From Caenorhabditis elegans (lineage: Eukaryota; Nematoda; Chromadorea; Rhabditida; Rhabditidae), in NCBI RefSeq assembly GCF_000002985.6, contig NC_003283.11, positions 13,454,001 to 13,518,000 of the forward strand: 64,000 nt of DNA, given 5' to 3'. The notes under the pieces are model-generated. The model searched no databases. It worked only from the letters and a program-made list of their open reading frames with translations, and was not told where the DNA came from. This document shows positions 23,384 through 37,364 of this stretch, one piece after another. The position numbers were made by a program, and so were the translations under genes. The number at the start of each line of letters is the position of its first letter. The stretch's first letter is position 1.

Positions 23384-25813
23384 TTAGTTCCATTGTGCAT
23401 ACAAATTCTTAAAATGAGCTTCCTGTCCAGCTGGCCCATTTGCTTCTCCAGACAACGTCATTCCGAATACGTTCTGGATGGTGACTACAGACGAGGGACT
23501 TGTCCCAGGGGATGGAGATATTGGATGAGATCGTCTTACTGGACGACGACGAAGTGAATTACAACACATTTGACTGAAGCGGTGAAGGATTATGAAAGGT
23601 ATGAAGTATTGAAGGATGAAGCCAATCTGAAATTTTATTGCATTCTAGTATTAAAAATGTTTTAGTTTATTAAAAACGAGCATTTTCTGATAATCATAAC
23701 GTATATATGTATAAAAAATAGTGTACGTCTGTCTCCTTTGTAGTTTGTAGTCTGGATTTTAGAAAAAAATGGCTTTTCGTCTTTCGAAGGGATATTGCTT
23801 TAGGATTAGTGGAGGGATATGGTCGGAGTACTGTAGTAGTACTGTAGGACTACAGTAGGATTAACTGAATGGTTTTCGAATTTTCCTTGAAAAAATCTGA
23901 ATAGCTCTAAAACTTTATTAAAAAATCAGAAAGCTTCTAGAATATTCTAGAAAAATCAGTAAGCTTCTTGAACTTTTTTGAAGGGTCAAAACTCCAGGTA
24001 AATGTGTAACTGTACAGAAAGATTAGCACTCTACAATTTATTGAATCAATTTAGCGAACGGCTGGTACTTAAAAATTATTCTAAATTCTTGAAATGCAGA
24101 AACAGGGTTTAAAACATTTTTATCTTAAAAATATTTTTTAATTGAAATTCTGTCTAAAATTTGTATTAAAACAAGATCATTGGCGTATGCAAAAGAATAG
24201 GTGAACTTATGATTTTAAATGTTTGCTGAGAGTTCAATTATGACGGAGCTTTGATGAGATGCATTTTTTGAGAAATTTTCTAACTTTTTTACTTTGTTTA
24301 TAGTACAACTCATTTTTTCCAATTCAGCAAACCCCCATTTGGTATAAAAAATATTTCTCAAAAACCTACCAATCTGAAGACTACGAATTTATGCAAGTAT
24401 ATATTGTCGTCATAGCAATAGTTGAGATTCAACACCTGCGCAGTATTCCAAAATATATCAGAGCAGAGAAACATTATCTGAATGCCAGTGTCAACGCATA
24501 CAACTGGAATATGAATCCTCAATGCTTTCAAGTTTTCGTTGACTTGATATCTTTCAGAAAGTGCCGATTTTGCTCTTCCAGATTTCGACTTTGAACGGTT
24601 GATAAATAACAAAAGGATCAGTGACCAGGAGCAGATGATCGCGAACAGAACTTGAATATTTCTTGTTGGAATTGTTGCCATCATCACATGTCGATTTGCA
24701 AATTCAATATACACCAAAATACACTGAAATTATTTGATTGCAAAGCTGCAACATGCTAATAGTTACCGCAAAAACCAATGCGTAACCAAGCGTCATCCAA
24801 TATCTTGATTTTTCATAAAATCTTGAAAAAGCCGTGGCAAAAATACGTTCAATAATTCCTATTGCAACTGGAAATTTTGAAAAACTTAGATTTAAAGTTA
24901 ATTACCAAAAACATACTCAATGGAGGGATGAAATAACTAATTGCCATATAAAACCTCTCGCAGTTTATGACCACATGATCGGCAATTCTAGGCGCTTTTC
25001 CATAGTTTTCACCATAAAATGAAAAAGTTATATTTCGAATCGCAAGAAATGTAGTCGAGGAATAATAAAGCAGGAGAAGAGAAAAGAAACAAAATCTGAA
25101 AATTTTGTCATATTCTAATTTGATTTCGGAAGTATTTTCTACAGAGTTCTGAATATTCTCCGCATTCTTACGATAATCAGAATGCTTTCCTGTGATTTTT
25201 AACAAACACGGAACATTGGATGAATATGATATCGAAAAAATGGAGTTTTCAAAAAACGGAAATTTAGAAACAATAAATTCTTTATAAAACGAATTTTTAT
25301 TAATCGCTGTAAAAAACTTAAAATGAGCCCAAAATACTTTTTACAGTTTCTGTCAAGTTTGGATATATTTGTATTGGGACAAGTTGGCAAAATATTAGTT
25401 TTCACCTCTACCTTTGAATTTTTAGCTGCCCACTAAACTTTTTGGAATTAAAACAAATAAATCTTCTTATGAAATCAAGTCTTTTGGGCAATTTGAAGTC
25501 TGCTAAGACAACAAAGAATGTCGACATTCCATATTTAATTAAAAGAGATTAAATCTTAATATCTGATGGAAATTAAAAATTATCTGTCAAAATTTAAAAA
25601 CGATGATGAAACAAGAGGTTCTACGAAAAAATGTTTTTAAAAAACTTACGAAAACATTGGGTGAAAAATTTTCCTTTTCCGGTAAAACGCGACACTCGCC
25701 GAGAAGAACAATGATGATAACGGAACAAGAGCAACCGATGAGGCAATTGATAACAAGAAAAGTCGTTCAGATCCACAATTCTCCATGAATATCTCTTCCC
25801 AGGACCGATTCAT
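23384..25813 (-). CDS. serpentine chemoreceptor, Sra/Srab-type, gene 1
   Basis: Five exons join in phase: 25813-25650, 25095-24917, 24867-24767, 24723-24370, 23626-23384, giving 346 residues. Seven hydrophobic segments are present. The motif IERIFATAF after TM3 is the ER..AT signature of Sra-superfamily receptors, and RYQVNENLKALR after TM5 is the usual Srab/Sra third loop. The C-terminal tail VFGMTLSG...HFKNLYAQW matches the tail of the next gene (VLGIDIVG...YFTQLKVQW), which supports the distant last exon across a 743-base intron. Such receptors act in sensory cilia of chemosensory neurons; the ligand is unknown. The tail is unusually Arg/Ser/Pro-rich. The start is the first in-frame ATG after a TTTTTTCAG acceptor. 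Confidence 0.82.
23827..23860. repeat. TACTGTAG repeat cluster
   Basis: Overlapping copies and inverse copies of ACTGTAG form a short palindromic tract (CTGTAGTAG...ACTACAG) in the last intron of chemoreceptor gene 1. Confidence 0.7.
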
Positions 25814-28074
25814 AGATAAAGTGTAAGTCAGTGGGCGGAGAACCTCTAGGAAGTGAGTGGAAATCTGAAAAAAAAAGTTTGAGAAAAGAGTTGAAAACTT
25901 ATGAACAGGTGTAATTGAAGGAGAGAGAAAACGAAGAAAATACTTTGGTTGGTAATTATTTAGAGAAACGGAATTGTTATTCAAATAGCCTCTGGGCACA
26001 CAGATATTCGAAGTTCTGGTTTCAGAAAATTAAGAAATATTTGCGTGTATTAGGTTTTTAATCTTGCACAACTGGAGCTGAAAAATGAAAAAATTCGGGA
26101 TTCTGGATTACATGGGACTGCTTTCTCACGTCAAGCTTGAAGTATTTTCAGAGCCAATTTTGTTGATTCGGAATTCCAGTTAACACTCTGTTGGAGCCGA
26201 AAAATAACTTTTCCAAGAAAAGATGAGTGTTTTAGGTCCAGAGGGGTCAGTGTTTTTTAATGGAACGGGTAATGTCTTTGTTATTTTTAACACCCAAAAT
26301 AAAGATCGGCCTGACTTTTGCTTGCCTGCCTACCACTTTTCCAACTCGGAGGCTCGAAGGCTTATTAAGAAGGCAGATAGGCACCAAGAATGTATAGGTC
26401 GCCTAATGAAAAATGAGACATGAAATTTGGTGCCTATTTAGAATACTTAACTAGAACAATATATAACCTTGAGGTACGTACAGAAAATTTTCAGAATATC
26501 TGAAAAATGAAGAATTCTTCTGTTCAAATTTATATTGCAATCTGGGAGGATTTATCGAAAAAGTGCTAGCACGTGCCTGATATCTTTATTCAACAAATCA
26601 AAACCTAGACAGAAGATACATTTCTTTGTTTTTCAGTTTACATGCAAATTACAATTTTGACATTTTCCCGATTCAGATTATAAAATTAGACAAAAATTGG
26701 TCAGATGAGTCAAAAATAAGGAGCAAAGTAAATATTTTAGTAATGTGAGCCTACCATTTTGTGTAAAAACAAAATATGTTAAGATGTGTCATTTGCTGAG
26801 AAAACTTTAGATTGCGACCTAACAAAACATAAATTATTGTTTATCAGTAATGCAAAATGTTATTTAAAATTACTCGAAAGAGCCCAATTAAGAAGTAAAA
26901 AATTTTTAAAAAAACCAAGAAGGAGTTGAATTATTTGAAGAAAACATGAAAAAAGTTCAACGGACTTAATTTTTTTCAATATGAGTTCTGTTAGTTTCAA
27001 AGATTTTTAAAAAATAACCTAATTCAATTTGTTCTATTTTTTCTATCAATGGGAATTCGAAAAATAAATAAATAAGTAGAAATGTCTTCTCTCATTTGTT
27101 AGCAGAACCGTTGAAGATGTTTTCACTCCAATAATAATATAATCCCTGTTACAGTACCGTATAACTCTCACGACACGGTGTCAAAATATCTTCACTTTTT
27201 GATCAGAAATTACCAAAACAGTTTGAAAAGTATCTGACTATCTTTCTGCGGCGAGCCAATTTTGTTTCCGTCATTCTGGTTAAGAACTCAAAATACTTCG
27301 CTGTCTCGATAGCAGCTAACATTTTCTAATCTAAATTACAATCCTGCTCGATTAGGCTAAAAGTTTGAATTGTTCATATGATAATTTGAATTCTTTTGAT
27401 TTACTACGCAAGGAGACAAAAAAGTGTTTAAAAAATGATAACTTTCAAATTCAAAAATCTCAAAATAGACAAAGTCGGCCAGAATTTTGTTTCAGATTAT
27501 GTCGATTTAGTTACCATTTTCTGTTTTACAGATAGATTTTGGCACAATCAGAACACAAAAATAAGCACTTTCCGAGTAGTTCGATGAAAAATTCTGGAAA
27601 AAAAAACCTGATCACTTCTGTCCCAGGGAATTCAATTATTATGATGATTCAATGAATTTCTGTGAGAATTTCGAGAGGATTTAGAGTTTCCTCATAGAAC
27701 TAAAAAAAACTGATCAAAAACCCAAGCACTGAATGATCACACAAAACTAATAACATTTTTGTAATATTAAATTGTAGGGTTTCAATAGAAAAATGATATT
27801 TACATGACGAAATGCTAGTTTCGAAGACATTTGTTCAAGAATTCGTGAATGTTGTTTTGCTTCGCAAACTTGGATATTCGAAAAAAAAAATAGGAATTAC
27901 ATTTTAAAACTCGTGTCAGATCGAAGAAAAATTTTGTGACGATTTGCAGCTGCTGTTTCCTGAGCTTGTAGCTAATATCAAAAAAGGAAAGTTGGCGAAT
28001 GAAGGGCACGAATCATATTAAAAAATCATTGTGTGAAACTTTAATTTATTCATGTTAAAACCCGAAAAAAACAA
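25814..28074. other. intergenic stretch between chemoreceptor genes
   Basis: 2.3 kb of AT-rich DNA with no exon structure. Around 26310-26440 it has CTTGCCTGCCTACC and TAGGCACC-type words seen also near 57190 and 61620, suggesting a dispersed repeat fragment. It probably contains the promoter of chemoreceptor gene 1. Confidence 0.5.
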
Positions 28075-30429
28075 TTAAGTGAGCCATTGCACCTTGAGTT
28101 GAGTAAAGTAGTCGACGTTCGAGCCAACAATATCTATGCCAAGTACGTTATTAATCTGAAATGAAGAAACAAATTAGTTATTGAAATACTTGCAAATACT
28201 ACTAAAAATGGTTTTCGGTCGTCGGTACATTTCTTGAAAACTAGAAATATTTTTGCCCGAATTCTTAGAAAAACAATTAAAGCATATCCACGAAAATTTA
28301 TTTTTGGAGCACTTATTATAAAGTCAGAAAAATCAGGTTTCTTTGAGATTTTAACAGAGAACTATGTAATGGGTTTCAATATATGCATCAGAAATCTGAA
28401 TGTACATCAAAAAATTAGAAAATGGCATGTATTCCACCCCAGAATTTTGCGATCTTATTATCACGGAAAAACTAACAAATATCTTTAATTTTTTAAATTC
28501 CAAGTTTACTGTAAAACTTAATTTTTTGGCGGATTGGGTAAGTGGCACACTTATTCACCTCAAAAATACCTATTGCTACTAGTAAAATCTTAGACCGAAA
28601 ACCATTTTCCTAACTTATAATAAACTTTAAGAACTTTATTCTGATCCGGGTCAATGCTCTGACGAACTGTTGGTTTCCTTCTCTCCATCAGAGGCTTGAT
28701 TTGATTCCAGATTGAACTATGCTGTTTCACAACGAGAAGAGGCATGAATAGTTGGGTTAATAGAAGAATCTGAAAATGAATTAAAAATAAATTTAATTTC
28801 ATTATAATAATTTCGTTTGATCAAAATACTTTATCCAATAATAATCATGGCGGATTCTATCATCAGAGACACTTACCGCTCTAAATAATGCAAAACTAAC
28901 TGTATACCCTGGATGACTTCTGCATACATCTAGGTCTATGTTGAAGTCAACTTTGAACAAAATCATAGAAAGTACAAATAGAACTGATAAACAGTTATCC
29001 ACTACAACAAATGGTACAAAAGTTCTGAAACAAAGTAGAATTTAAGTAATGAAGTCCAAATTGATCTTACCTCAAAGCCTTCACATTCTCAGCTAGCTGA
29101 TACCTTACTGTAAGTACAGATTTGTGCCGAGAGTTGAATGTCAAATGACGATTGACAAAGAATAAAATAACAAGGCAAATACAAATACAAATCGACAATC
29201 CGAATTGCACATTTTTTGCGGTATCATTGTATTGTCCATTGTTTACTAAAAAGTTTTCGTAATACACTACACCCACCTGAAAAATTACTCAAGTTTTCAG
29301 TTTTTAAGAATTCGAAAATTTCCAACATTTGTTGGTTTTTGAAAATTCTAGAAGTTTACGGTTCGAGCGATTTCCGAAATGTATTAGTATATTTGGAAAA
29401 GTTTTTTTGCTTAAAATTTTTTTTTTGCTTTTTTGTGCTTGCCAATTGACAAATTGTCTGACGTAGATTAACAAGTTTTTAGTTTGAATTTTAGCCACAT
29501 TTTTTAAAAAGTTTTTTGTAGTCACTTCTTCCGGAAATTCACTCTAGAGTACATGTGTTCATCGTCATTGTTTTAAGTGTTTTACCGTTCTACAAACATG
29601 ACAAAATCATTTACCCACCCCCAGTCCTTGACCAATAATATACATAAACCAATGCCTCGAATGTTCATAAGAGCTCACAAAAATAGTAGCACAAAGTCGC
29701 TCGATTAAACCGATCACTACTGAAATAATTCGATTGTTATTTATAATGAGAAAACAACTAACCACATGGTTGAATGTACATGTAGACCCATAAATATGCT
29801 TTATCTACGTAATCAATAAAATAGCTTTCTTCATCATAAAGTTCACAAATGGATCTGAGTAATAAGCATATGTTACATATTGCGTAAGAAGATATTAATA
29901 ATATGAAGGACAGTCTGGAATTTATTTATAATCATAACGATGATTTAGACAAAGTTATCGTTATTTTTAAAGATATAGAATCACTTCCGTTTTTATCAGA
30001 CAATTTAATCAATTTTTTATTGTTTTTTACCCATGGATCAGTTTTCAGATCCGGAACCGAGAAAGTTCATTAATAATAAAAAATATATCATTGCTTTTGT
30101 CGTAATCCAGAGAACAGCTCAAAGAAACTTTGAAAATCAAGCTACTCGATTTTATACTACGTATTGAAATTTCAAAAACTTTCTGATAAAAATTTAAACA
30201 CGCAAGTCTTCCGATATATGTAGACATGAAGCAGGCTTAGGTCACCTTGAAAGTATGCTGGGCTTTGATTGAAAAAATAAACTTACGTGAAAAATGGGTG
30301 AAACGTTTTCGAATGAATTGTAAGTAAAATACATAAAAGTACAAAAATTATTACCATTGGCAGAGTTAATACTATTGAAAATATATTTATACTTAACAAA
30401 TAATTGCTTGGACATAATGAGACATTCAT
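28075..30429 (-). CDS. serpentine chemoreceptor, Sra/Srab-type, gene 2
   Basis: Seven exons join in phase: 30429-30287, 29914-29763, 29719-29619, 29276-29071, 29024-28877, 28769-28626, 28155-28075, giving 324 residues. The receptor has seven hydrophobic segments, the signature IERLCATIF, and the loop RYQLAENVKALR before TM6 (TFVPFVVVDNCLSVLF). The tail ends VLGIDIVGSNVDYFTQLKVQW, paralogous to gene 1. The donor of exon 6 (AAA/GTTTAT) is weak but gives the expected reading frame. Intron positions only partly agree with gene 1: gene 1 lacks the intron after KALR, so the two have diverged in structure. The presumed role is as a sensory G-protein-coupled receptor; no ligand can be inferred. Confidence 0.84.
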
Positions 30430-33129
30430 GAATCTGAAAATATGTAGATTTTTAAAGATTTGAGAGCAAAGTAAAAAAGTAAAATAATCGAATTTAAACA
30501 AATAGTGTCTCAGTGCTACTTATCAAAATGTCATCGCAGACAACGGAATCCCATGCTACGAAACAGAAAAGCTCTGAGAAAATTACATGATGTCTGTCCA
30601 CTACTTTTTCTCAAAATATCTATCACATGTTTGTCTGTTAAAAGGAAATTGTTGTGAAAAATGGCTCAACAACCTAACATTATTCAAGACAATATTTAAG
30701 CTTAACGAAGAAGTGATTCAGAGCTAGAAAGATTTGGTTTTAAAAACTTGGAGAGCCTTTTCCGTATACGGAAAAATTGAAAGAACCATATCGGTATTAT
30801 ACATAGTTTTTGGAAAACTGTAAAATCAAACAATCGGGGTACAGAAATAGGTTAGAAATATTGCCTTTGAGAAAAAAATAAACGTATTATAAATTGGAAT
30901 TATGTGGTGGACTAAATCGGAATTGTTTTAGAAAACGAACCACAAACAAAAACGTACAACAACAATTTCAAGTTCTGAGCTCCGAGGAAATCTGGTAATA
31001 TTTTTACTTAAATAAACTGGCCTAAATTGAATCGTCAAGACAAAATACTCATGCCCCGCCCTTTTTGTTCAATCTTTTATGTTATTGTTGAACTAATATT
31101 TCTGACCGAATGGGAGCTGGAATAATTTTATTTCTGAATAAAATAAGTATTTACAGAAACAAGAGTTTTTAAAAATACTTCCTGATTATGTGACGAATGT
31201 GTTTGAATTTTTCTTGAAAAGAATTAACAGTTTGTATTTTGAATTTTCACTAAACCTACACAGTTAAATGGAGTGTACAGAACCTGCACTTCGTTCTTTC
31301 TTAATTCCAACTTTCTGATTTATACTTTTTTAAACCAATGTTTTATCGGCTCAGAACAATATAATGAGTTTAAAACACTTTACAAATTTTAACTGAAAGA
31401 TTTGAGGTCACCGCCAGAAAACATTTTATTTTTTAAACTTCAGAGTGCATAAAAAATTTTTTACTTCATTACCCAAGAATCCGAATTCAAGGGGCATCTT
31501 GTAGTAAAATGCACACAGGTCAACTAGATTGATTTATTCCTCTTCAAAAAATTTTTAATAAAAAATCAACAGAAGCAAGAAACCGGGAAACATTTCCAAA
31601 AACTACACGTTTTTGTGCTCATTCTAATTTCAAGAAGTATCAAGCTTTCACAATAAATAAAAATTTGCGGAAATGTTATGAGAAGTTTTGTTTAAAATTA
31701 ACTCTGCAAACCTTTAGGTAGAGGTTTAAAAAAATAAAATAAAGAAGAAAGTCGTCGTGGGAAAATAAATGTTCTGGTTAAATCAAAACATCTATATCTG
31801 CTGACATCACCTGACATTTATTTTAGTAATGATAGGTTAATTTGAACCTAAACTGGTTTCAACCAAAAAGGAAAACATAAGATTTTCTTGTGAGCTTTCA
31901 TAAGAAACGTTCCAAGAAAAAATAAACTTGTCTACATTTTTGGAATTTTTGATGTCATTTTTCTAATTAGGAAACATGCATTGGAAACTTATATTCAGTT
32001 TTGTTCAATGCTCCAATTTTTAGAATCTTCATTTAATACGTACATAACCTTTAAAACACTGAAGTTTCCGCATCAGTGAATTTTAAGAAAAATATAATTT
32101 CAAATTTCAAAAAAAAAAACAACTCTTTAAAATCTGAAAGTTGAAAACTCAAAAGACCATTGAGACCTCCGGAATAATGAAACCCAACATTTACACGTTT
32201 CTTTAAACTTTCTAGAGGAAAAGATAATTAGGTTTCTGACCAAGCTGCCCTAAAAGAAATTTAATCAGATTTATTTGGAAATAAGGGTATAGCCGGTACT
32301 TAAATGTAATATACGGGAAAACGTGGATTCAGGGAAACGAAACGTAGGAAAATGAAATTCAAATTGATAACTAAAAAATTAGGTTTTACACCTTCACGCA
32401 AAAAGCTGAACTTTGATTAGCAGACATGTTTCAAGATTAGTTTCCTTTTAAATTTATATAATAAGAACGTAATGTTTCATGATTTAAACTCAGTTTCAGC
32501 TGTTAAACAACGGAAATAATACTTTTTTAATTGCGTAATAAGTTTATAGTTAACTTCCAAAAATAGTCACCACCCCACTAAGGCTTCAGAACCAAGGACT
32601 GCCAATTTTTTAATAGGAAAGTGGGCAAGTTAAAAGGAATGTGTCTGATTGCAGGTAATCTTCTACTAATAAGTTCATTTATTTCAATATTTTTGACTTA
32701 AAAAAAAACAAAGCATCAATTCAAAACGTCTCTTTTCAAAGTTTCTTATTTTAAAATTAAACGTATAATATGTACATGAATAGACCGTGCCAATATCCAA
32801 TAAAACAACCCCAGAAGTTATTATTTATTAGGTCGGAAAACATTTCGTGCCGCGTGATTTGGGAATTGTGTTTTATGAGTTTTGATAATATTGCAGAACA
32901 AATATTCACGACCTAGACTTCCAGAAAAACTATTGAGATGCATTGTAACTATAGAATGTTTCTGATTTATTTTCAGTAGGTTTCAATTTGGAATTGTAAG
33001 AAAACTTCCTCAAGGCAAGAAGAAACGTAAAAAAATATTTATTTATGGATGAAAACTAAATGTTTTTCAAAAAAATGGGATCTAGGCACCCGTGGGAAAG
33101 ATGCAAAATTCAGAAATCAGGAATTGTTT
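30430..33129. other. gene-free intergenic region
   Basis: 2.7 kb of AT-rich sequence with no open frame having exon-like borders. It holds the promoter region of chemoreceptor gene 2 and the 3' flank of the MIG-18-like gene. I see no repeat or RNA gene here that I can support. Confidence 0.5.
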
Positions 33130-35626
33130 CTAGTTTATTCTAACTTCGTAGTACACTCTATTTTCCTCCTTTTTCCTGTAGCATTTGTAGGTCTGAAAGT
33201 ATTTTATTATTGTTTAAAGAATAAAACTATTCAAACCTTCTTTCCAATTGTCAGCTCATTATCCACATTAATAATAGTCTTATCGTCCACAATGCAGTTC
33301 AAGATTACTGTAGCACCTTCGTCTGTGCATTTTTTCGTGAAAATTCCGTCTGATACCCAGCTGAAAAAATGTTATGGGATTTTTGAAACAAGGAAACAAA
33401 CTTACATATCTCCAGACTTCCTATTTTCTCCTTCAAAATCGCAGGTTGTCTCTGACGTCTCCATCATTTGTTCGGCAGCTGGAACTTCTTGCACAGGATC
33501 TGCAGGTTTTGGAGCAAGAAGATCATCGACATCCATTGCTCCAAAGTTCTTAAACATTGGACCAAGAATTTCGACGGGACTCAACTGAAATCGAATTCTG
33601 GTTAGGAAGAGTGTGATTTTTGTGCACAACTTGCACAAAAATCGGGATGAGTCTAATTATATTTATTGATTTTTTTCTTCTCAATAAATGAATATATATA
33701 TATAACTTTGGCAACTAATATTTTTCCAATTAAAAACCAGGTTGGAGCAGTAAAACAAATCTCAAAAGAAAACTGTTTGAGCTGACTTTGGCTGATTCTA
33801 AAACTAGATCTATGCGATTTATATTAAGGTGAAGTATACAGTTTTCTATGTAAGAAAAAAAGCGGTCGAGAAGCTCTTCGAACTAGAAAAAAACTATAAT
33901 AAACTTCTGTAGGTCAACAAAATTTCATATTGACATTTTCAGGCTCAATGCTTTCCTAGTTTTCAGACTTACCTAGAGGTGGCCTTTGAAGTTATAACAT
34001 TTTGAATTAAAAAATTTACCATCAATCTTCAAATACTAAAACTTACCGTGGTTGCCCTAGTAACTGTATTTTGTTGTGGAGCAGCATCTCTGTGAAGTGA
34101 AACTTTTCCATTCGAATCCATGACGCATCTGAAAATATATTATATTATTTTTGCCGTTATTTTTTGGATCGAAACTTACTCATACTTGATTCCACTCAAA
34201 ACAAGTGATCCATTAAGTGGTACCGGAATTCCTGAATCCGAAATGCAATCAGATATTTGAACTCCTTTAGCCGTACATTTTGCCATAAAACTCTTCTCGA
34301 AAACCCATGTATCTCCAATTGAATGGTCTCCACAACTCTTCTTTCTCTTGATATTTAATGTTCTTCTGATTTCAACAGTTCCATCTTTCTCTTTCAAACA
34401 TTCGTATTTCTAAAACAAAAAAAATTATAAAAATTAAACTAGTTTTCTGTACGTTTTGTCTTTCAAAAGTCATTTTTGCTATTTCTATCTGTTAATCATC
34501 ATTTATTGTGTCTCCCACTAGTGAACTGTCATAACTGGTTTGCAGTTATCATTTCAAATTGAACTAAATTAAGGGTTGGGCACCGGTCAAAAATAGTTGA
34601 GGTGATTGTAAAAGAAGAAAGGAATGTTAGTGACTTTGATACTGGTCAGTAGTAAAACCAGTACGTGAACCTGATCACAAACCGTATTTCCTTCATGAAC
34701 TGTCTGACCGGGTAACACGTGGACACCTTCATCAGTTTTGCAACCAATTACTGTAGTCTTCCAACCATTTTTAGTGATATCACATCGAAGTACGAAGGTT
34801 GAACGGGCTATCTGAAAAAAAAAATTCGTTGATTTGAAAACAACAGATCACAAAAACGTTTAGTTTGTCCAAAGATTGTTTTTCACCACAAACAAGTTAC
34901 ATTTTCCCAGTGAAACCGGTAAAAAAGAATTTCAGAGTAATTAAGCAGTTACTGCAAGATACTTTTGGAGGTATATAGAAGGTAACAAAAATGATTGACT
35001 GCTTGTTAAAAGTATTCACGAAATCTGTTGGTAATTATGTGGCAAAGTACGGAAAACGATAGCTTTTTTGATTCCGTTGAAAACTAAACTGTAACAAAAT
35101 CGCATACTTTTCTTTAATGCAGAAATAAATGGCAAAAGTTCCGTAAGTGATTTGAAATTTGGTTTCAAAATAGCGTTAATATAAAGAGTGTACAAAATTA
35201 TTTTAAAATTCGAGTATCGAGGTTGACAAGGTTGTTTAAACATGCTCAAACTGAGCAGGAAAAACCGAGTCTCAGCATTTTCTTAGGTTAACTTTTGAAA
35301 CATAGGAAAAATTTTACCATTTTGCAGTTTTTGATAACTTTAAGGCACTGGTACATACTTGGACCATCACAATATCTACATTGAAGTCGATAAAAATTGG
35401 CTCGAGGCGCTGTTGCCACAAAATTTGTCAAAAATCGTGTTTTAGACATTTAAAACTGAAGAAAAAAATTCTGCCACACAATATTTGAATAGCATCGAAC
35501 ATTTATTTTAAACACTGAATAATACATAAAATATCTCACCCAAGTATCTCCATTCTTATATTTTTCACCCTTGTGAACACATCCATTAACTACAGCTGTT
35601 GAGAGAAGAAGAAGTGGTAGTAACAT
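33130..35626 (-). CDS. secreted protein with repeated MIG-18-like (fibronectin type I-like) modules
   Basis: Seven exons join in phase: 35626-35540, 34811-34683, 34409-34180, 34128-34047, 33584-33406, 33360-33237, 33192-33130, giving 297 residues. A signal peptide (MLLPLLLLSTAVVNG) is followed by a module repeated three times. Each module has the pattern G-x-x-(W)-x6-KC or RC, then I-x-C, then G-x(3-5)-Y-x-C. Examples are NGDTW...FVLRC...VIGC...KYEC, IGDTWVFEKSFMAKC...DCISD...KYEC, and SGDIWVSDGIFTKKC...LNC...TYKC. A low-complexity Ala/Pro/Glu linker separates the second and third modules. The pattern fits the nematode MIG-18-like fibronectin type I-like domain, which is extracellular. Function is unknown; the family link is by pattern only. 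Confidence 0.75.
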
Positions 35627-36518
35627 CTGAAAGTTTGGATTTCAGATATTTCTTTATTTCCAGATAGAACCAAAGTTTTAGAAACCTAAAAAAGACTGGT
35701 GGAATAAAACATGACTAATGCGACAAGTTAGTTAATGAAACAAAATGAAAGTGAATGAAGAAGTTAAATTAGATTTTGAACAGTATTCGGTAACTAGTGA
35801 GAAGATGTGTAACATTTAAATAAAAAAGGTCACCTAACACACAAAATATGTTCCCATTCAACCCCTTCTCCATGGATAAAAAGCGATGAATAAAAGAGAT
35901 AAAGATCAGAGAATTCAATGATAACAAATTTATTCGAAAAAGTGAGTGATGGAGAAAAAGAAGAGAAATTGACGTCTTCTTTCATTTTTTTTTAACCTAA
36001 CCTCTGTGTGTATTACTTGTCCTTGATCGTCCGAAACGACAGAAGACGTTGAAATGTGGGCGGAGCTTCGGGAGATGCTGCTGCAGAAGATGTTATGACG
36101 TCATCAATAAGGTGAAGTCTATGTAGTTGCAGATATTTTGATTTTATCTCGGAGAAGATGATGACCGATGAGATGAAGAGCGGAAGAGATATGAAGGGAG
36201 GATCCCCCTTATTGAAATGTTTTCCTAGAATATGACTTAGATATTCAGCAGAATTGATATTAAATAATGAAAAATAGGCATATTATTTTTGCTAAAAAAG
36301 GTGCAATGTCCGGTCTCGGCACGAGCGATTTTTTTTAATCCAAAAAAAATGTTTCTTTAAGGGGTACTGTAGCTCCCAACTCCGTTTCGTTTCTCAAAAA
36401 TCAATATAGAAAAACAGTTTTAAAAAACCATTTGCATACAACAACGAGAGATTTCGCCAATAGCGGTCGTTTCGAGAGTGGAAAAAATTGCTCTTCACTC
36501 ATTTTATGAGTGGCCGAG

Positions 36519-36571
<53 letters not shown>

Positions 36572-37364
36572 GCCATGTAGTAAGAACCTTGCTGTGGGAT
36601 TAGGACAAAGATCGCAAAATTTCTCATGAAAGTCATCAAATCAAATCAAGGTAATATAACAATTTACATTCTAGGCTTCAAAACAACCTGGCGTGAAAAC
36701 TGAGTTAAATTGCTGGCCTAGTTTTTTCTAGGCCACGTAAAAACCAGACCCGTGTCACAACGAGCCTAGTGGCTTTTCTTTTTATTAGGCATTCTCTCGA
36801 AACTCACCGAAAACGATCATATACGAGTTATCAACAGGCCCTAATTCAGATATTTGAATGCGATTTTTTTTCGTAAAATCAAAGTACATATTCACATTAG
36901 GTATATTTCTGTAATCTGACCCAACTCCCGATATCCGCTATGTCAGGACTTCCGATCACTCCCTAAAAGATCTCAAACATCCCGTGCATCTTCTTCTTCT
37001 TCTCCTCATTTTCCTGCAGCATGTTTGATTGATTATCTCATCGTTTGCAAAAATAAACACTAGTAGTAATCAATATAAATTCATCAATAGCACATAGAAA
37101 GAAAATGACTAAAATGGCAATGTATCACACAATGAACTAGGATCGGGATTGGTAAAACTGAAACTCGTGAGTGTCTTTTTGATTGGGGGCGGTCTCGTGA
37201 AATGGCACATAACTCTGTATATACGGGCAGGGATTGGGAGATGGATTCAATATGATTAATAAATATAAGTGTACTTGTATATAAATTAGGGCATTTGATA
37301 ATTTACAAACATAGATCATAATCAGATCATTGAATTTAAATTTTAAAATTATAAATTAATAAAA
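35627..37364. other. intergenic stretch with microsatellite and repeat half
   Basis: It contains the promoter of the MIG-18-like gene, a fragment of the CTTTAAAG palindromic family near 36300-36400 (GTCTCGGCACGAGCG...AAGGGGTACTGTAGCT), an AT microsatellite at 36524-36567, and the 3' flank of eea-1. No gene is evident. Confidence 0.55.
36524..36567. repeat. AT dinucleotide microsatellite
   Basis: About 22 uninterrupted AT units between TTTC and CACGGCC. Confidence 0.97.

Noticed and set aside
33049..33588. Plus-strand 179-residue open frame
   Set aside because: Antisense to three exons of the MIG-18-like gene, which have matching splice phases and a cysteine pattern.
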